DNA of 44,863 bases from an uncultured Pelagibacteraceae bacterium (GTDB taxonomy: Bacteria > Pseudomonadota > Alphaproteobacteria > Pelagibacterales > Pelagibacteraceae): positions 1 through 44,863 of the forward strand of contig CACFGT010000013.1 in NCBI GenBank assembly GCA_902565935.1. Reading direction: 5' to 3'. A program made the position numbers and the translations under genes. The notes under the pieces were generated by a model. The model ran no database searches, was not told the DNA's origin, and worked only from the letters and a program-made list of their open reading frames with translations. Position 1 is the stretch's first letter; every line of letters begins with the position of its first letter. Below are positions 9,003-17,001 of the stretch, one piece after another.

Positions 9003-10190
9003 TTATTGATAAATATAGTCTCTTGTAACGGGTGTTGATCTATAATTCTTAGTAAGTTGAAATTGATATACAACTTGATCACCCCATTTAAATGCCATCT
9101 CACATCCTGTAAGATAAAACTCCCACATTCTAAAAAACTTTTCATCAAACATTTTGATAATCTTTTCTTTATTTCTAATACAATTTTCTTTCCAATGTCT
9201 TAATGTGTGTGAATAATGTAATCTTAATACTTCAATATCCGTTACTATTAAGCCAGCATTTTCTATTGGGTTAGTTACTTCACTTAAACTTGGAGTGTAA
9301 CCTCCAGGAAAAATATATTTTGTAATCCAAGGATGAGGGTCTCTAGGAGGATTTACAGATCCGATTGTATGTATTAGTGCAATACCATCTTCTTTTAAAA
9401 GTTTTTCTACTTGATTGAAAAACTTCTTATAAAATTTTCTACCTACATGCTCAAACATTCCAACACTTACAATTCTGTCAAATTTTTCATTTAACTCTCT
9501 ATAATCCATTAACTTAAATTTCACTTGATTATCTAAATTCATTTCTTTTGCTTTCTGATTGGCGTATTTAAGTTGATTATCTGATAATGTAATTCCCGTT
9601 ACCTCACAATTAGCAGCTTTTGCAATATCTATTGCTAAAGATCCCCAACCTGAGCCAATATCTAAAACTTTTTGATTCGGCTTTATATTTAATTTTTTAA
9701 TTATATGTTGAATTTTATTATTTTGAGCTACCTCAAGAGAGTCGTTTTCATCTTTAAAGTATGCACAAGAATATTGTCTTTTTGGATCTAAAAATAAATC
9801 ATATAAACTATCCTTAATATCATAGTGATGTGATACATTCATTTTCGATTTTTTTATAAAATTAAAGTTAGTTAAATACCTATAAGAACCTCTTAGTCTG
9901 TTCATTAAATAACTAAAAAAATTTACTTCCCCCCTGCCAATGTTCATCAAAGCTAAATCTAGAAAATCTGTAAGGGTCCCATTTTCAATTAAAATTTCAC
10001 CATCTGTATAGGCCTCTCCAAAATATAAATCTGGATGAAATAGTAATTTGTAATGAAGATTTTTATTTAAAATTTTTAGTTTTATTGAATTTTTATCAGG
10101 TTGACCAATTAAATACTCTTTTGAATTAGCATCGACTAATATAAATCCTCCAACTTTAAAAACTTTATTTAAAAAACTTGCTAAATACAT
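9003..10190 (-). CDS. cfa: Cyclopropane-fatty-acyl-phospholipid synthase
   Basis: This enzyme uses S-adenosylmethionine to methylenate unsaturated acyl chains of membrane phospholipids. At 395 residues it matches the Cfa/CmaS family. Visible are the active-site block RQYSCAYFKD (Cys near residue 141), the SAM motif LDIGSGWGSLAIDIAK near 177-192, VSVGMFEHVG near 240 and HTIGSVNPPRDPHPWITKYIFPGG-type substrate residues near 280, all in family order. The ATG abuts the stop of the DapA-like gene. The lysine-rich/coiled-coil genes follow 29 bp later, so it sits mid-operon. It probably adapts membrane lipids. Confidence 0.95.
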   Translation of the reverse strand: MYLASFLNKVFKVGGFILVDANSKEYLIGQPDKNSIKLKILNKNLHYKLLFHPDLYFGEAYTDGEILIENGTLTDFLDLALMNIGRGEVNFFSYLMNRLRGSYRYLTNFNFIKKSKMNVSHHYDIKDSLYDLFLDPKRQYSCAYFKDENDSLEVAQNNKIQHIIKKLNIKPNQKVLDIGSGWGSLAIDIAKAANCEVTGITLSDNQLKYANQKAKEMNLDNQVKFKLMDYRELNEKFDRIVSVGMFEHVGRKFYKKFFNQVEKLLKEDGIALIHTIGSVNPPRDPHPWITKYIFPGGYTPSLSEVTNPIENAGLIVTDIEVLRLHYSHTLRHWKENCIRNKEKIIKMFDEKFFRMWEFYLTGCEMAFKWGDQVVYQFQLTKNYRSTPVTRDYIYQ

Positions 10191-11075
10191 TTATGCTGCC
10201 ATTGATGTTGATAAACTAAAATTTAGATTACTTAGATTTTCTTTTAAATCTTTTTTTTCGATATCACTTAATAAACTTAAAGGGGGTAAAATATTTTTGT
10301 AAATTTTATTTTTTTCAGAGTAAAAAGTATGTAATCCTGAAATAAGATTATATTTATCAAAAACTTTTCTAATATCACATAGTTTTTGATTTGAAGTTTG
10401 CTCTTTTTTTGAAATAAAATCATCATAAACTTTTCTAGATAATTCTGCTGTTACATTACAAGTAGCAGTTATAATTCCTGAGCATCCAATTTCTAAGCCT
10501 TTCAATAACTTAAGTTCTGAACCTGGTAAAATTGAAAAATTTTCTATCTTTAAATTTTCGAATAGATTATATGTACTATCTTTCACTCCAATCACTTGAC
10601 TAGGAAATCTTTTATTTAGTTCTATTACACAATTAACACTAAATTTATATCCACATAATTTTTCAAAGTTGTAAAGAATGATTTCACAATCTGGTATCGA
10701 TTTAATTATTTTTGTATAAAATTCTATTACCTCTTTATCTCCATATTTATAATAAGCAGGTGGCATTATTAAAAATCTCTTAAAATTTAAAGAAGAAGCA
10801 ATCTTCATTAAATTAATTGTTTCACTTAAAGAATTTAGACCAGTACCAATAATAAAATTATCCTTATATTTATTTTCAGAAAGATTATTTAACAAATCAA
10901 TTTTTTCAGAAATAGAAATTAGTTGAGCTTGTCCAGTGCTTCCAAAAATTGCAACTCCGTGACAACCTTGATCAATTATTCTCTCTGCATGTGAAATTGT
11001 CTCTCTTACATTTAAACTTAAATCATCGTTTAAAATTGACATACCAGCAGCATATATTCCATTTATTTTTGCCAT
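10191..11075 (-). CDS. DapA-family aldolase/lyase, substrate unknown
   Basis: A 294-residue TIM-barrel Schiff-base aldolase of the dihydrodipicolinate synthase/N-acetylneuraminate lyase superfamily. Visible are the carboxylate-binding loop FGSTGQ near 44-49, the catalytic Tyr in ILYNFEK near 137 and the Schiff-base Lys in GVKDST near 163. In true DapA the Tyr is followed by a pattern like YNVPSRTG whose Arg binds the substrate carboxylate; here it reads YNFEKLCG, so the Arg is missing. It is therefore more likely a 2-keto-acid or sugar-acid lyase than lysine-pathway DapA. It is first in the operon with cfa, starting 39 bp from the divergent GT9 gene. Confidence 0.82.
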   Translation of the reverse strand: MAKINGIYAAGMSILNDDLSLNVRETISHAERIIDQGCHGVAIFGSTGQAQLISISEKIDLLNNLSENKYKDNFIIGTGLNSLSETINLMKIASSLNFKRFLIMPPAYYKYGDKEVIEFYTKIIKSIPDCEIILYNFEKLCGYKFSVNCVIELNKRFPSQVIGVKDSTYNLFENLKIENFSILPGSELKLLKGLEIGCSGIITATCNVTAELSRKVYDDFISKKEQTSNQKLCDIRKVFDKYNLISGLHTFYSEKNKIYKNILPPLSLLSDIEKKDLKENLSNLNFSLSTSMAA

Positions 11076-11114
11076 AAAATTTTTTTAAATAAGTATAATA
11101 GAAAATTAATTTAT

Positions 11115-12041
11115 ATGAAAACAGGTATTTTTTTAAGTTACAAGGGGTTAGGAGCTAATTTGCTTCATCTTAGTTACTGTCATGAAATTGCTAAAAAATT
11201 TGGTCCCATAAAATTAATTACTTTAAACTCAAAAGTTGCAGAAGTGCTTTCTGATGATGATAATTTTAACGAAATAATTTATTTAGAAAATTATTACAAA
11301 AAATTAATTCATATAAATAAATTATCACAGTTTTTAAAAAAATTTGATTTTGAAAATTTTTTTATATTTTATCCAAGTATTAGATATTTCTTATCTAGTA
11401 AATTAGCAGGAATTCCAAACATTTACCATTATCCCCTATTTAAAAAAAAAGGACTTCATTTAGTCAATGCAGCAAAAGAATTTACCGAAAAAACTTTAAA
11501 AATTAAGAATTGTCCTACTGAAACAAAAATTTTTGTAAAAAAGAATAAATTTGAAAACCTTAAAAAAGATAGAATAAAAAGAATTGTTTTAGGAATTGGT
11601 TCATCTGGGCCGACAACTAAGTGGGGTTATAAAAATTATATTACTCTCATTAAAAGATTAAACAATTTGGGTTCTTTTTATTTTTATTTACTTTGTGGTT
11701 CTGATGAAGACGTGCATGCCAATAATATTATCAAAGAAGCTGGTAAAAATAATTGCGAGTCGTTGAGTCAAAAAAGCATATCTGAAGTAAAAGATTATAT
11801 TGCAATCAGTAACATATATATTGGTAATGATTCTTTTGGCCAACATATAGCTTGCCAAATGGGTTTGCCAAGTTTTGTAATTTTATTAGATACACCAAGA
11901 GCATATTCAGATTATAGTATTAATCAAAAAAGAATAATTCCTCCAAATATCAATTTAGATAAAATTACTCACGATACTCAACTTGATCCAAATTCTATCA
12001 CAGTTGAACTAGTCTTAAAAAATATTGAAAATTTTATTTAA
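11115..12041 (+). CDS. Glycosyltransferase family 9 (heptosyltransferase-like)
   Basis: A 308-residue GT-B fold transferase resembling ADP-heptose:LPS heptosyltransferases. The N-terminal half has YKGLGANLLHL and a Rossmann-like alternation. The C-terminal half has the nucleotide-sugar region GIGSSGPTTKWGYKNYITLI near 156-175, LLCGSDED near 194, and the family box IGNDSFGQHIACQMGLPS near 236, the counterpart of the D-S/T-G-x-x-H-x-x-A-x-x-G motif. It probably works in LPS or surface glycan assembly. It is transcribed alone and overlaps the convergent J-domain gene by 8 bp. Confidence 0.82.
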   Translation: MKTGIFLSYKGLGANLLHLSYCHEIAKKFGPIKLITLNSKVAEVLSDDDNFNEIIYLENYYKKLIHINKLSQFLKKFDFENFFIFYPSIRYFLSSKLAGIPNIYHYPLFKKKGLHLVNAAKEFTEKTLKIKNCPTETKIFVKKNKFENLKKDRIKRIVLGIGSSGPTTKWGYKNYITLIKRLNNLGSFYFYLLCGSDEDVHANNIIKEAGKNNCESLSQKSISEVKDYIAISNIYIGNDSFGQHIACQMGLPSFVILLDTPRAYSDYSINQKRIIPPNINLDKITHDTQLDPNSITVELVLKNIENFI

Positions 12042-12537
12042 TTTCATTTAGTAAGACATCTCTTGCTTCATTTACTATTGATGAAAGTCTTGATGTTTCA
12101 GGAGAAACATCCGGATGAATTCTTTTTTGAATTTTGAGGTACGCTTTATTAATTTCTTCTTTTGTATATTTCTTCCCCTCAGCTAAATTTAAAATCTTAT
12201 AAGATTCAGAGACTGATAAAGATGAAAAATTTTTTGCAGATGATTGATTGAATGAAAATCTACCGTTTCTTCTAAGGGTTTGTAGTAATCTAAATAGCCC
12301 GATTAATTGAAACAAAGATAAACCTTTTAATTTTATCAAGGCAAGACTAGCAAGTGTAAATGGTAAGGTTAATAAAAATTTACCGCCAATCGCGAACAAT
12401 ACTGCTAAAAAGATCAATCCAATCAAAAATAATAATCTTAAACCTCTTGATATCTTTTTTGATGAAATATTGCTTATATATCTTAATAGCAAATACAAAA
12501 TGACTAATATTAATACTGTATAAATAATTATATTCAT
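12034..12537 (-). CDS. Membrane-anchored J-domain (DnaJ-like) protein
   Basis: A 167-residue protein with an N-terminal helix (residues 2-20), a second hydrophobic stretch (about 33-65) and a short C-terminal J domain. The HPD signature is in KRIHPDVSPETS at about residue 141, preceded by KEEINKAYLKIQ (helix II) and followed by IVNEARDVLLNE (helix III). The topology resembles alphaproteobacterial TIM14/Pam18-like proteins, which would stimulate DnaK at the membrane. The long helix I is reduced, as in that group. It starts 16 bp from the divergent oligopeptidase gene. Confidence 0.82.
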   Translation of the reverse strand: MNIIIYTVLILVILYLLLRYISNISSKKISRGLRLLFLIGLIFLAVLFAIGGKFLLTLPFTLASLALIKLKGLSLFQLIGLFRLLQTLRRNGRFSFNQSSAKNFSSLSVSESYKILNLAEGKKYTKEEINKAYLKIQKRIHPDVSPETSRLSSIVNEARDVLLNEIK

Positions 12538-12553
12538 ATAATTGTTTTCATAA

Positions 12554-14629
12554 ATGAAAATACCACAACTAAGAAAAAAACCAGAAATAAAATCTTGTCA
12601 CAATGTTACTTGGGAAGATAATTATAGTTGGATACATCAAGAAAATATTCTAGAAGTATTAAAAGATAGTTCGAAATTACTCCCTGAAGTTAAAAAATAT
12701 CTCGAAGAAGAAAATAGTTATACTGAATACAATTTAAAAGATACAAAAAAACATCAAAAAGAAATTTTTGATGAAATTAAAGGAAGAATAAAATTAGATG
12801 ATGAGTCTCTTCCATTCAAAGATAAGGAATACGAGTATTGGAATAAAACGACAACTGAAGGAAATTATTCAATTAAATTAAGAAAAAAAATTGGTAGCAA
12901 AAAAATTGAAGAAATATGGAATGGGGATAAAGAAAAAGCAAAATTAAAAACTGAATATTTTGGTATTGGTGATTTAGAAGTAAGTAACAATGATAAATAT
13001 CTTGGTTATTCTCTAGATCTCAAAGGTTCAGAATATTTTACTATTTACATAAGAGATATAGATACCGAAAAATTAATCACAGAAAAAATTGAAGAAACAA
13101 GTGGGAGTATAACTTTTAGTTTAGATGATAAATATATTTTTTACTCAAAACTTGATGAATTTCATCGACCAAGAAAAATTTATAGACATGAAATAGGAAC
13201 AACAACTAAAAAAGATGAATTAATTTTTGAGGAAAAAAATGAAGCATTTACTGTTGGAATTGGTTTAAGTCCAGATGAAAAATATTTTTTTATAACTACT
13301 TCTGATCATAACACTTCTGAACAGTATTATTTTGGGGTAAATGAAAAAAAACCAATACCAAAATTAATCAAAAAAAGAAAAAGGGGCATTATTTACTCTG
13401 TTACATCCTGGAAAAATTATTTTTATTGTCACACAAATGAGGATGCTGAGGATTTTAAAATTGATAAATGTTCTAATTTAGATGAACAAAATTGGGAAAC
13501 ATATATTGCTGCTAAAAACGAAGTTCTTATAGGTGGATTAATATTTTTAAATGATTGGATTATAAGAGGGGAAAAATCTAATGCGTTGGGGAAATTGTTT
13601 GTAAAGAATACAAAAACAGATTTAGAGGAAGAATTAATATTTTCTAACGAAAAAGTTATAGTTCCAGGAGTTTCATTTGTTCAGAAGGATAAAAATACTG
13701 ATTTAGTGTATTTATCTTACTCATCACCAAAAACACCGGGGAAAACTTATTTGTATAATTTAAAGACAAAAGAAAAAAAGATGGTAAAAGAGCAAGAAAT
13801 TCCATCTGGTCACAACTCTGAAGATTATATAGTTGAAAGATTAGAGTGCCCTTCACATGATGGTAGATTGGTTCCTTTAACAATTACAAGACACAAAAAA
13901 ACTAAAATTGATGGATCAGCAACTTTATTACTTTATGGTTATGGGTCATATGGAAGTTCTATGTCTCCAGATTTTTCCTCAACTAAACTGAGTCTGATCA
14001 ATAGAGATATTATCTGGGTTACAGCTCATATAAGAGGAGGTATGGAAAGAGGTATGAAATGGTGGAAAGAGGGAAAGCTTTTAAATAAAAAAAATACTTT
14101 TGAAGATTACATTGCTGTAGCGAAATTTTTGGTTGCAAGCAACTATACATCTAAAAAAAAAATAATAGGTATGGGTGGTTCTGCTGGTGGATTATTAATG
14201 GGTGCAGTTATGAATCAAGAACCTGAATTATTCCTTGGTATAGTAATGGCAGTTCCTTTCGTGGACTCTTTAACCACAAATTTAGATCATTCATTACCTT
14301 TAACTGTAGGTGAGTTTGATGAATTTGGTAATGCCAAAAAAGACAAAAAACATTTTGATTATATTTTTTCCTACGCGCCTTACAATAATATTAGAAAAAC
14401 AGATTATCCTCATATTTTGATAACAACTAGCTTAAGTGATAATAGAGTTTTATTTGATGAACCTGCAAAGTTTACTGCTAAACTCCGAGACTACAAAACT
14501 GATAATAATCTTCTCTTACTTAAAACTGAAATGAATGCAGGTCACGGCGGGAAATCTGGTAGAGATGGAGCTATAGAGGAAATAGCATTTGATTATGCAT
14601 TTATATTAAAAATTTCAAAAAAAATATAA
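12554..14629 (+). CDS. ptrB: Oligopeptidase B (prolyl oligopeptidase family, S9A)
   Basis: A cytosolic serine peptidase that cleaves small peptides after basic residues. At 691 residues it matches protease II. The N-terminal beta-propeller (about 70-400) precedes an alpha/beta-hydrolase domain. It carries the nucleophile elbow GMGGSAGG (Ser near 543), the Asp in SLSDNRV near 630 and the His in NAGHGGKSGR near 664. The phrase LLYGYGSYGSSMSPDFSS near 459 and HIRGGMERGMKWW near 493 are classical S9A marks. It is followed by hsp20 on the same strand after 99 bp that look like a separate regulated leader. Confidence 0.93.
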   Translation: MKIPQLRKKPEIKSCHNVTWEDNYSWIHQENILEVLKDSSKLLPEVKKYLEEENSYTEYNLKDTKKHQKEIFDEIKGRIKLDDESLPFKDKEYEYWNKTTTEGNYSIKLRKKIGSKKIEEIWNGDKEKAKLKTEYFGIGDLEVSNNDKYLGYSLDLKGSEYFTIYIRDIDTEKLITEKIEETSGSITFSLDDKYIFYSKLDEFHRPRKIYRHEIGTTTKKDELIFEEKNEAFTVGIGLSPDEKYFFITTSDHNTSEQYYFGVNEKKPIPKLIKKRKRGIIYSVTSWKNYFYCHTNEDAEDFKIDKCSNLDEQNWETYIAAKNEVLIGGLIFLNDWIIRGEKSNALGKLFVKNTKTDLEEELIFSNEKVIVPGVSFVQKDKNTDLVYLSYSSPKTPGKTYLYNLKTKEKKMVKEQEIPSGHNSEDYIVERLECPSHDGRLVPLTITRHKKTKIDGSATLLLYGYGSYGSSMSPDFSSTKLSLINRDIIWVTAHIRGGMERGMKWWKEGKLLNKKNTFEDYIAVAKFLVASNYTSKKKIIGMGGSAGGLLMGAVMNQEPELFLGIVMAVPFVDSLTTNLDHSLPLTVGEFDEFGNAKKDKKHFDYIFSYAPYNNIRKTDYPHILITTSLSDNRVLFDEPAKFTAKLRDYKTDNNLLLLKTEMNAGHGGKSGRDGAIEEIAFDYAFILKISKKI

Positions 14630-14639
14630 TTTAGGAAGA

Positions 14640-14646
14640 CTTGAAA
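14640..14646 (+). promoter_or_regulatory. CTTGAAA: possible RpoH-type -35 element
   Basis: The heptamer CTTGAAA matches the -35 consensus of heat-shock sigma factor RpoH, 89 bp before the hsp20 start. A matching -10 (CCCCAT- or CYTATNT-like) is not clear; the best candidate is CATGCATATT at 14665-14674, a slightly long spacing. It is reported because it lies just outside the ptrB stop and upstream of a heat-shock gene. Confidence 0.3.
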
Positions 14647-14673
14647 ATTTTAACTTTATTATTACATGCATAT

Positions 14674-14728
14674 TGTAAGTCGCCTAATGGGGCTTACATA
14701 AATAAACTTGCTTTAAAAAGGAGGATAT
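14674..14728 (+). promoter_or_regulatory. Candidate ROSE-like RNA thermometer in the hsp20 leader
   Basis: The leader can form two hairpins. The first, 14674-14698, pairs TGTAAGTC(G)CC with GGGGCTTACA around a TAAT loop, with one bulged G. The second places ACTTGCTT (14706-14713) against AAGGAG (14718-14723). TTGCT pairs with AGGA around a bulged or mispaired G, which is the U(U/C)GCU:AGGA arrangement that defines ROSE elements in front of alphaproteobacterial small heat-shock genes. The strong Shine-Dalgarno AAAGGAGG sits inside that weak stem, 4 nt before the ATG. The fold was done by eye. Confidence 0.5.
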
Positions 14729-15175
14729 ATGACAAGTAAGGATTTATCTATATTTAACTCACTTAGACCTTTTTCAATTGGTTTTGACGATATGTTTGAT
14801 CAATTTGAAAGTATGTTGGGTAATGGAAATTTGACAATGCAATCAAATTATCCACCATACAACATTAGAAAAACTGGAAGAGACAATTATTCGATAGAAG
14901 TTGCTCTTGCTGGCTTTAATAAAAAAGATGTTGAAGTTGAGTTTGAAGATAATTTATTAACCGTAAGAACAAAACAAGTTAATAAATCTGAAGAAAAAAA
15001 TGAAGATGGTGAAATTTTACACAAGGGTATTTCACAGAGGCAATTTGCTAGATCATTTACGATTGCAGATGATGTAAAAGTAAATGGAGCAGAGTTGAAA
15101 GATGGTCTTTTAACAATTGCTTGTGAAAGAATTTTACCTGATCATAAAAAGAAAAGACTTATCGAAATAAAATAA
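14729..15175 (+). CDS. Small heat-shock protein Hsp20/IbpA
   Basis: An ATP-independent holdase of the alpha-crystallin family. It is 148 residues long. The N-terminal region LRPFSIGFDDMFDQFESML matches the IbpA-type start. The alpha-crystallin domain spans about 38-135, with YSIEVALAGFNKKDVEVEFEDN-type strands, then RQFARSFTIADDVKV, GAELKDGLLTI and a C-terminal IEI that serves as the I-x-I anchor. It has one of the few strong Shine-Dalgarno sequences in the window (AAAGGAGG), apparently masked by a thermometer hairpin. A 9-bp hairpin follows the stop. Confidence 0.93.
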   Translation: MTSKDLSIFNSLRPFSIGFDDMFDQFESMLGNGNLTMQSNYPPYNIRKTGRDNYSIEVALAGFNKKDVEVEFEDNLLTVRTKQVNKSEEKNEDGEILHKGISQRQFARSFTIADDVKVNGAELKDGLLTIACERILPDHKKKRLIEIK

Positions 15176-15186
15176 GTGTTGCCTTA

Positions 15187-15210
15187 CTTGCGGGGGTTAA
15201 TCCCCGCAAG
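15187..15210. terminator. Hairpin between convergent hsp20 and lipoprotein genes
   Basis: A perfect 9-bp GC-rich stem CTTGCGGGG / CCCCGCAAG with a 6-nt loop lies between two convergent stops. It is strikingly GC-rich for this sequence. Neither side has a proper T tract, so it may act as a bidirectional 3'-end stabiliser or a weak terminator rather than a classical intrinsic terminator. Confidence 0.6.
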
Positions 15211-15215
15211 AAGAT

Positions 15216-15521
15216 CTAAAAACATCCAATTGAAACAAATCCTATTACTATAGATCTGGAATTTACCTCAAACTTCCTTTCACATGGAATGCCATATTTT
15301 TTTGTTTTGTAAACAAGTTCAATATTTCCGTTTTCATTTTTGTAATCCTCGTCAGGATTGCCCAATTCAGTTTTTAGTTTATCAGATGATTTACCAATAT
15401 ATTGGCTTAATTTTTTATTTTCTTTTTCAACAATAGCATCTGTTTTTTCTTTTACAGTTTGACAGCTAATTAAAAAAAAGTTTAAAAAACAAATCAGAAA
15501 TAATAATTTTATTTTACGCAT
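15216..15521 (-). CDS. Small lipoprotein, possibly BamE/SmpA-like
   Basis: A 101-residue exported lipoprotein. The signal MRKIKLLFLI... ends in the lipobox LISC with Cys at residue 20. The mature part has a charged linker, then YIGKSSDKLKTELGNPDED, which resembles the start of the SmpA/OmlA (BamE) fold, where a G-x-[ST]-x-x-[ED]-[LV] helix precedes a G-x-P turn. Two more cysteines (IPCERKF and the final SIGCF) could form a disulfide in the periplasm. No partner genes are adjacent. The BamE-like assignment is tentative; the lipoprotein call is firm. Confidence 0.75.
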   Translation of the reverse strand: MRKIKLLFLICFLNFFLISCQTVKEKTDAIVEKENKKLSQYIGKSSDKLKTELGNPDEDYKNENGNIELVYKTKKYGIPCERKFEVNSRSIVIGFVSIGCF

Positions 15522-15648
15522 AAATTTAATTTACCATCATAATTGTGGCATAAATATAAACTTCCAAGTTGTATTTTGTGAATAAACTTTGATTTTATAA
15601 AGTATTTACAAAGAGAATCGAATACCAAGTATCTATTAGGGAGGATTT

Positions 15649-16959
15649 ATGCTTGAAAAATATTTTGAATATAAAAAACATAAAACAGATTTTAAAACCG
15701 AAGTAATAGCTGGAACAACTACGTTCTTAACTATGGCTTATATAATGTTTTTAAATCCATTTATATTGTCAGGTGAATTTGCTGGGCCAGAAAAAGGTTT
15801 TTTTGATTTTGGTGCAGTCTATACTGCAACAATTTTAGCAACAGCTCTGGCATGTTTTATTATGGCCTTTTATGGAAAAACTTGGCCAATCGGACTTGCT
15901 CCGGGTATGGGAATTAATGCATTTGTAGCATTTGGAGTTTGTGCTGGGATGGGTTATTCACCACAGGAAGCTTTAGGAGCAGTATTGGTAGCTGGTGTAT
16001 TGTTTTTAATCATATCTTTAACACCAATTAGAGCTTGGTTGATTAATTCAATTCCAAAAAGTTTGAAATTAGGAATTGGAGCAGGGATAGGATTGTTTTT
16101 AGCAATAATTGGCTTACAAATTATGGAAGTGGTTGTTGATAACCCAGTTACACTAGTTCAGCTGGGAAATCTCGGAGATCCGCTTGTTTTATTAGGATGC
16201 GCAACTTTTATTGCAATAATTGTATTGGAAAAAATGAATGTTAAGGGAAATATTATTATTGGGATATTAGTTTTTAGCATTATTGCTTGGGCAACTGGAC
16301 TAGCTAAATTTAATGGTCTGGCAAGCACACCACCACCAATGACTTATCTTTTTGAATTTGATTTGTCTGCTGCAATGACTGCAGGAATGTCTACTGTAAT
16401 ATTTACTTTATTATTCATTGACTTCTTTGATACTGCTGGAACTTTGACTTCAGTTGCTAATGTGGCTGGTAAGGTAGGTAAAGACGGTAAAGTAAAAGAC
16501 ATTAATAAAGCAATGTTATCTGATAGTGTAAGTACTGTTGCTGGTGCAATGATGGGAACTTCTACTGTAACAAGTTATGTAGAGTCAGGAGCTGGAGTAA
16601 AGGCCGGAGGCAAAACCGGAATGACATCATTAGTGATTGGAATACTGTTCTTAGCATGTATATTTTTTGCTCCACTTGCTACTAGTTTACCAAAACAAAT
16701 TGATGGTGCAGCTTTACTTTTTGTGTCAGTTCTTTTTATAAGAAATATTACAGATATAGAATGGAACGATATTTCAGAGTCTGCGCCTGCGATACTTGCT
16801 ATGATTTCAATGCCGTTAACCTATAGCATAAGTAACGGTATAGCTTTAGCATTTGTATCTTATGCATTAATAAAATTATTTACTGGTAAGTTTTCTAAAA
16901 CATCTCCAGCAATATGGCTTATTGCAATACTCAGTGTGATTAGTTTTGTTGTTGCATAA
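15649..16959 (+). CDS. NCS2 purine permease (AzgA-type adenine/guanine/hypoxanthine transporter)
   Basis: A 436-residue inner-membrane nucleobase transporter of the AzgA branch of the NCS2 family. It starts with the AzgA mark FKTEVIAGTTTFLTMAYI, then APGMGINAFVAFGVC near 84 and LFIDFFDTAGTLTSVAN near 263, the conserved substrate-site TM8 block. The motif GAMMGTSTVTSYVESGAGV near 301 is also typical. A strong GGGAGGA Shine-Dalgarno precedes the ATG. The 127-bp leader is free of genes and contains a short ACTTT...AAAGT hairpin at 15586-15603. The facing phosphoribosyltransferase would salvage the imported base. It ends at a clear intrinsic terminator. Confidence 0.92.
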   Translation: MLEKYFEYKKHKTDFKTEVIAGTTTFLTMAYIMFLNPFILSGEFAGPEKGFFDFGAVYTATILATALACFIMAFYGKTWPIGLAPGMGINAFVAFGVCAGMGYSPQEALGAVLVAGVLFLIISLTPIRAWLINSIPKSLKLGIGAGIGLFLAIIGLQIMEVVVDNPVTLVQLGNLGDPLVLLGCATFIAIIVLEKMNVKGNIIIGILVFSIIAWATGLAKFNGLASTPPPMTYLFEFDLSAAMTAGMSTVIFTLLFIDFFDTAGTLTSVANVAGKVGKDGKVKDINKAMLSDSVSTVAGAMMGTSTVTSYVESGAGVKAGGKTGMTSLVIGILFLACIFFAPLATSLPKQIDGAALLFVSVLFIRNITDIEWNDISESAPAILAMISMPLTYSISNGIALAFVSYALIKLFTGKFSKTSPAIWLIAILSVISFVVA

Positions 16960-16968
16960 AATAACTTT

Positions 16969-17001
16969 CAGGGCTGATTTTTAATCAGCCCTGTTTTTTT
17001 T
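16969..17001 (+). terminator. Intrinsic terminator of the purine permease gene
   Basis: An 11-bp perfect stem CAGGGCTGATT / AATCAGCCCTG with a TTT loop (16969-16993), followed directly by eight T, is the only classical rho-independent terminator in the window. The right arm and T tract are also the last codons and stop of the convergent phosphoribosyltransferase gene, so the sequence is dual use. Confidence 0.9.

Noticed and set aside
8813..9028. Plus-strand frames of 60-70 codons rich in Phe/Leu opposite the lysine-rich gene
   Set aside because: They are the complement of AAA-rich codons (TTT), giving spurious hydrophobic frames.
8945..9148. A 67-codon minus-strand frame overlapping cfa and the lysine-rich gene
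   Set aside because: It lies in another frame inside the well-supported 3' end of cfa and shows no domain.
14674..14698. Hairpin as the ptrB terminator
   Set aside because: It is followed by ATAAATAAAC, not a T tract, and sits in the hsp20 leader; the thermometer reading explains it better.
15522..15648. Purine riboswitch in the 127-bp leader of the AzgA-type permease
   Set aside because: The conserved purine-aptamer core and three-way junction sequences are not visible; only a short ACTTT/AAAGT hairpin and a strong Shine-Dalgarno are present.
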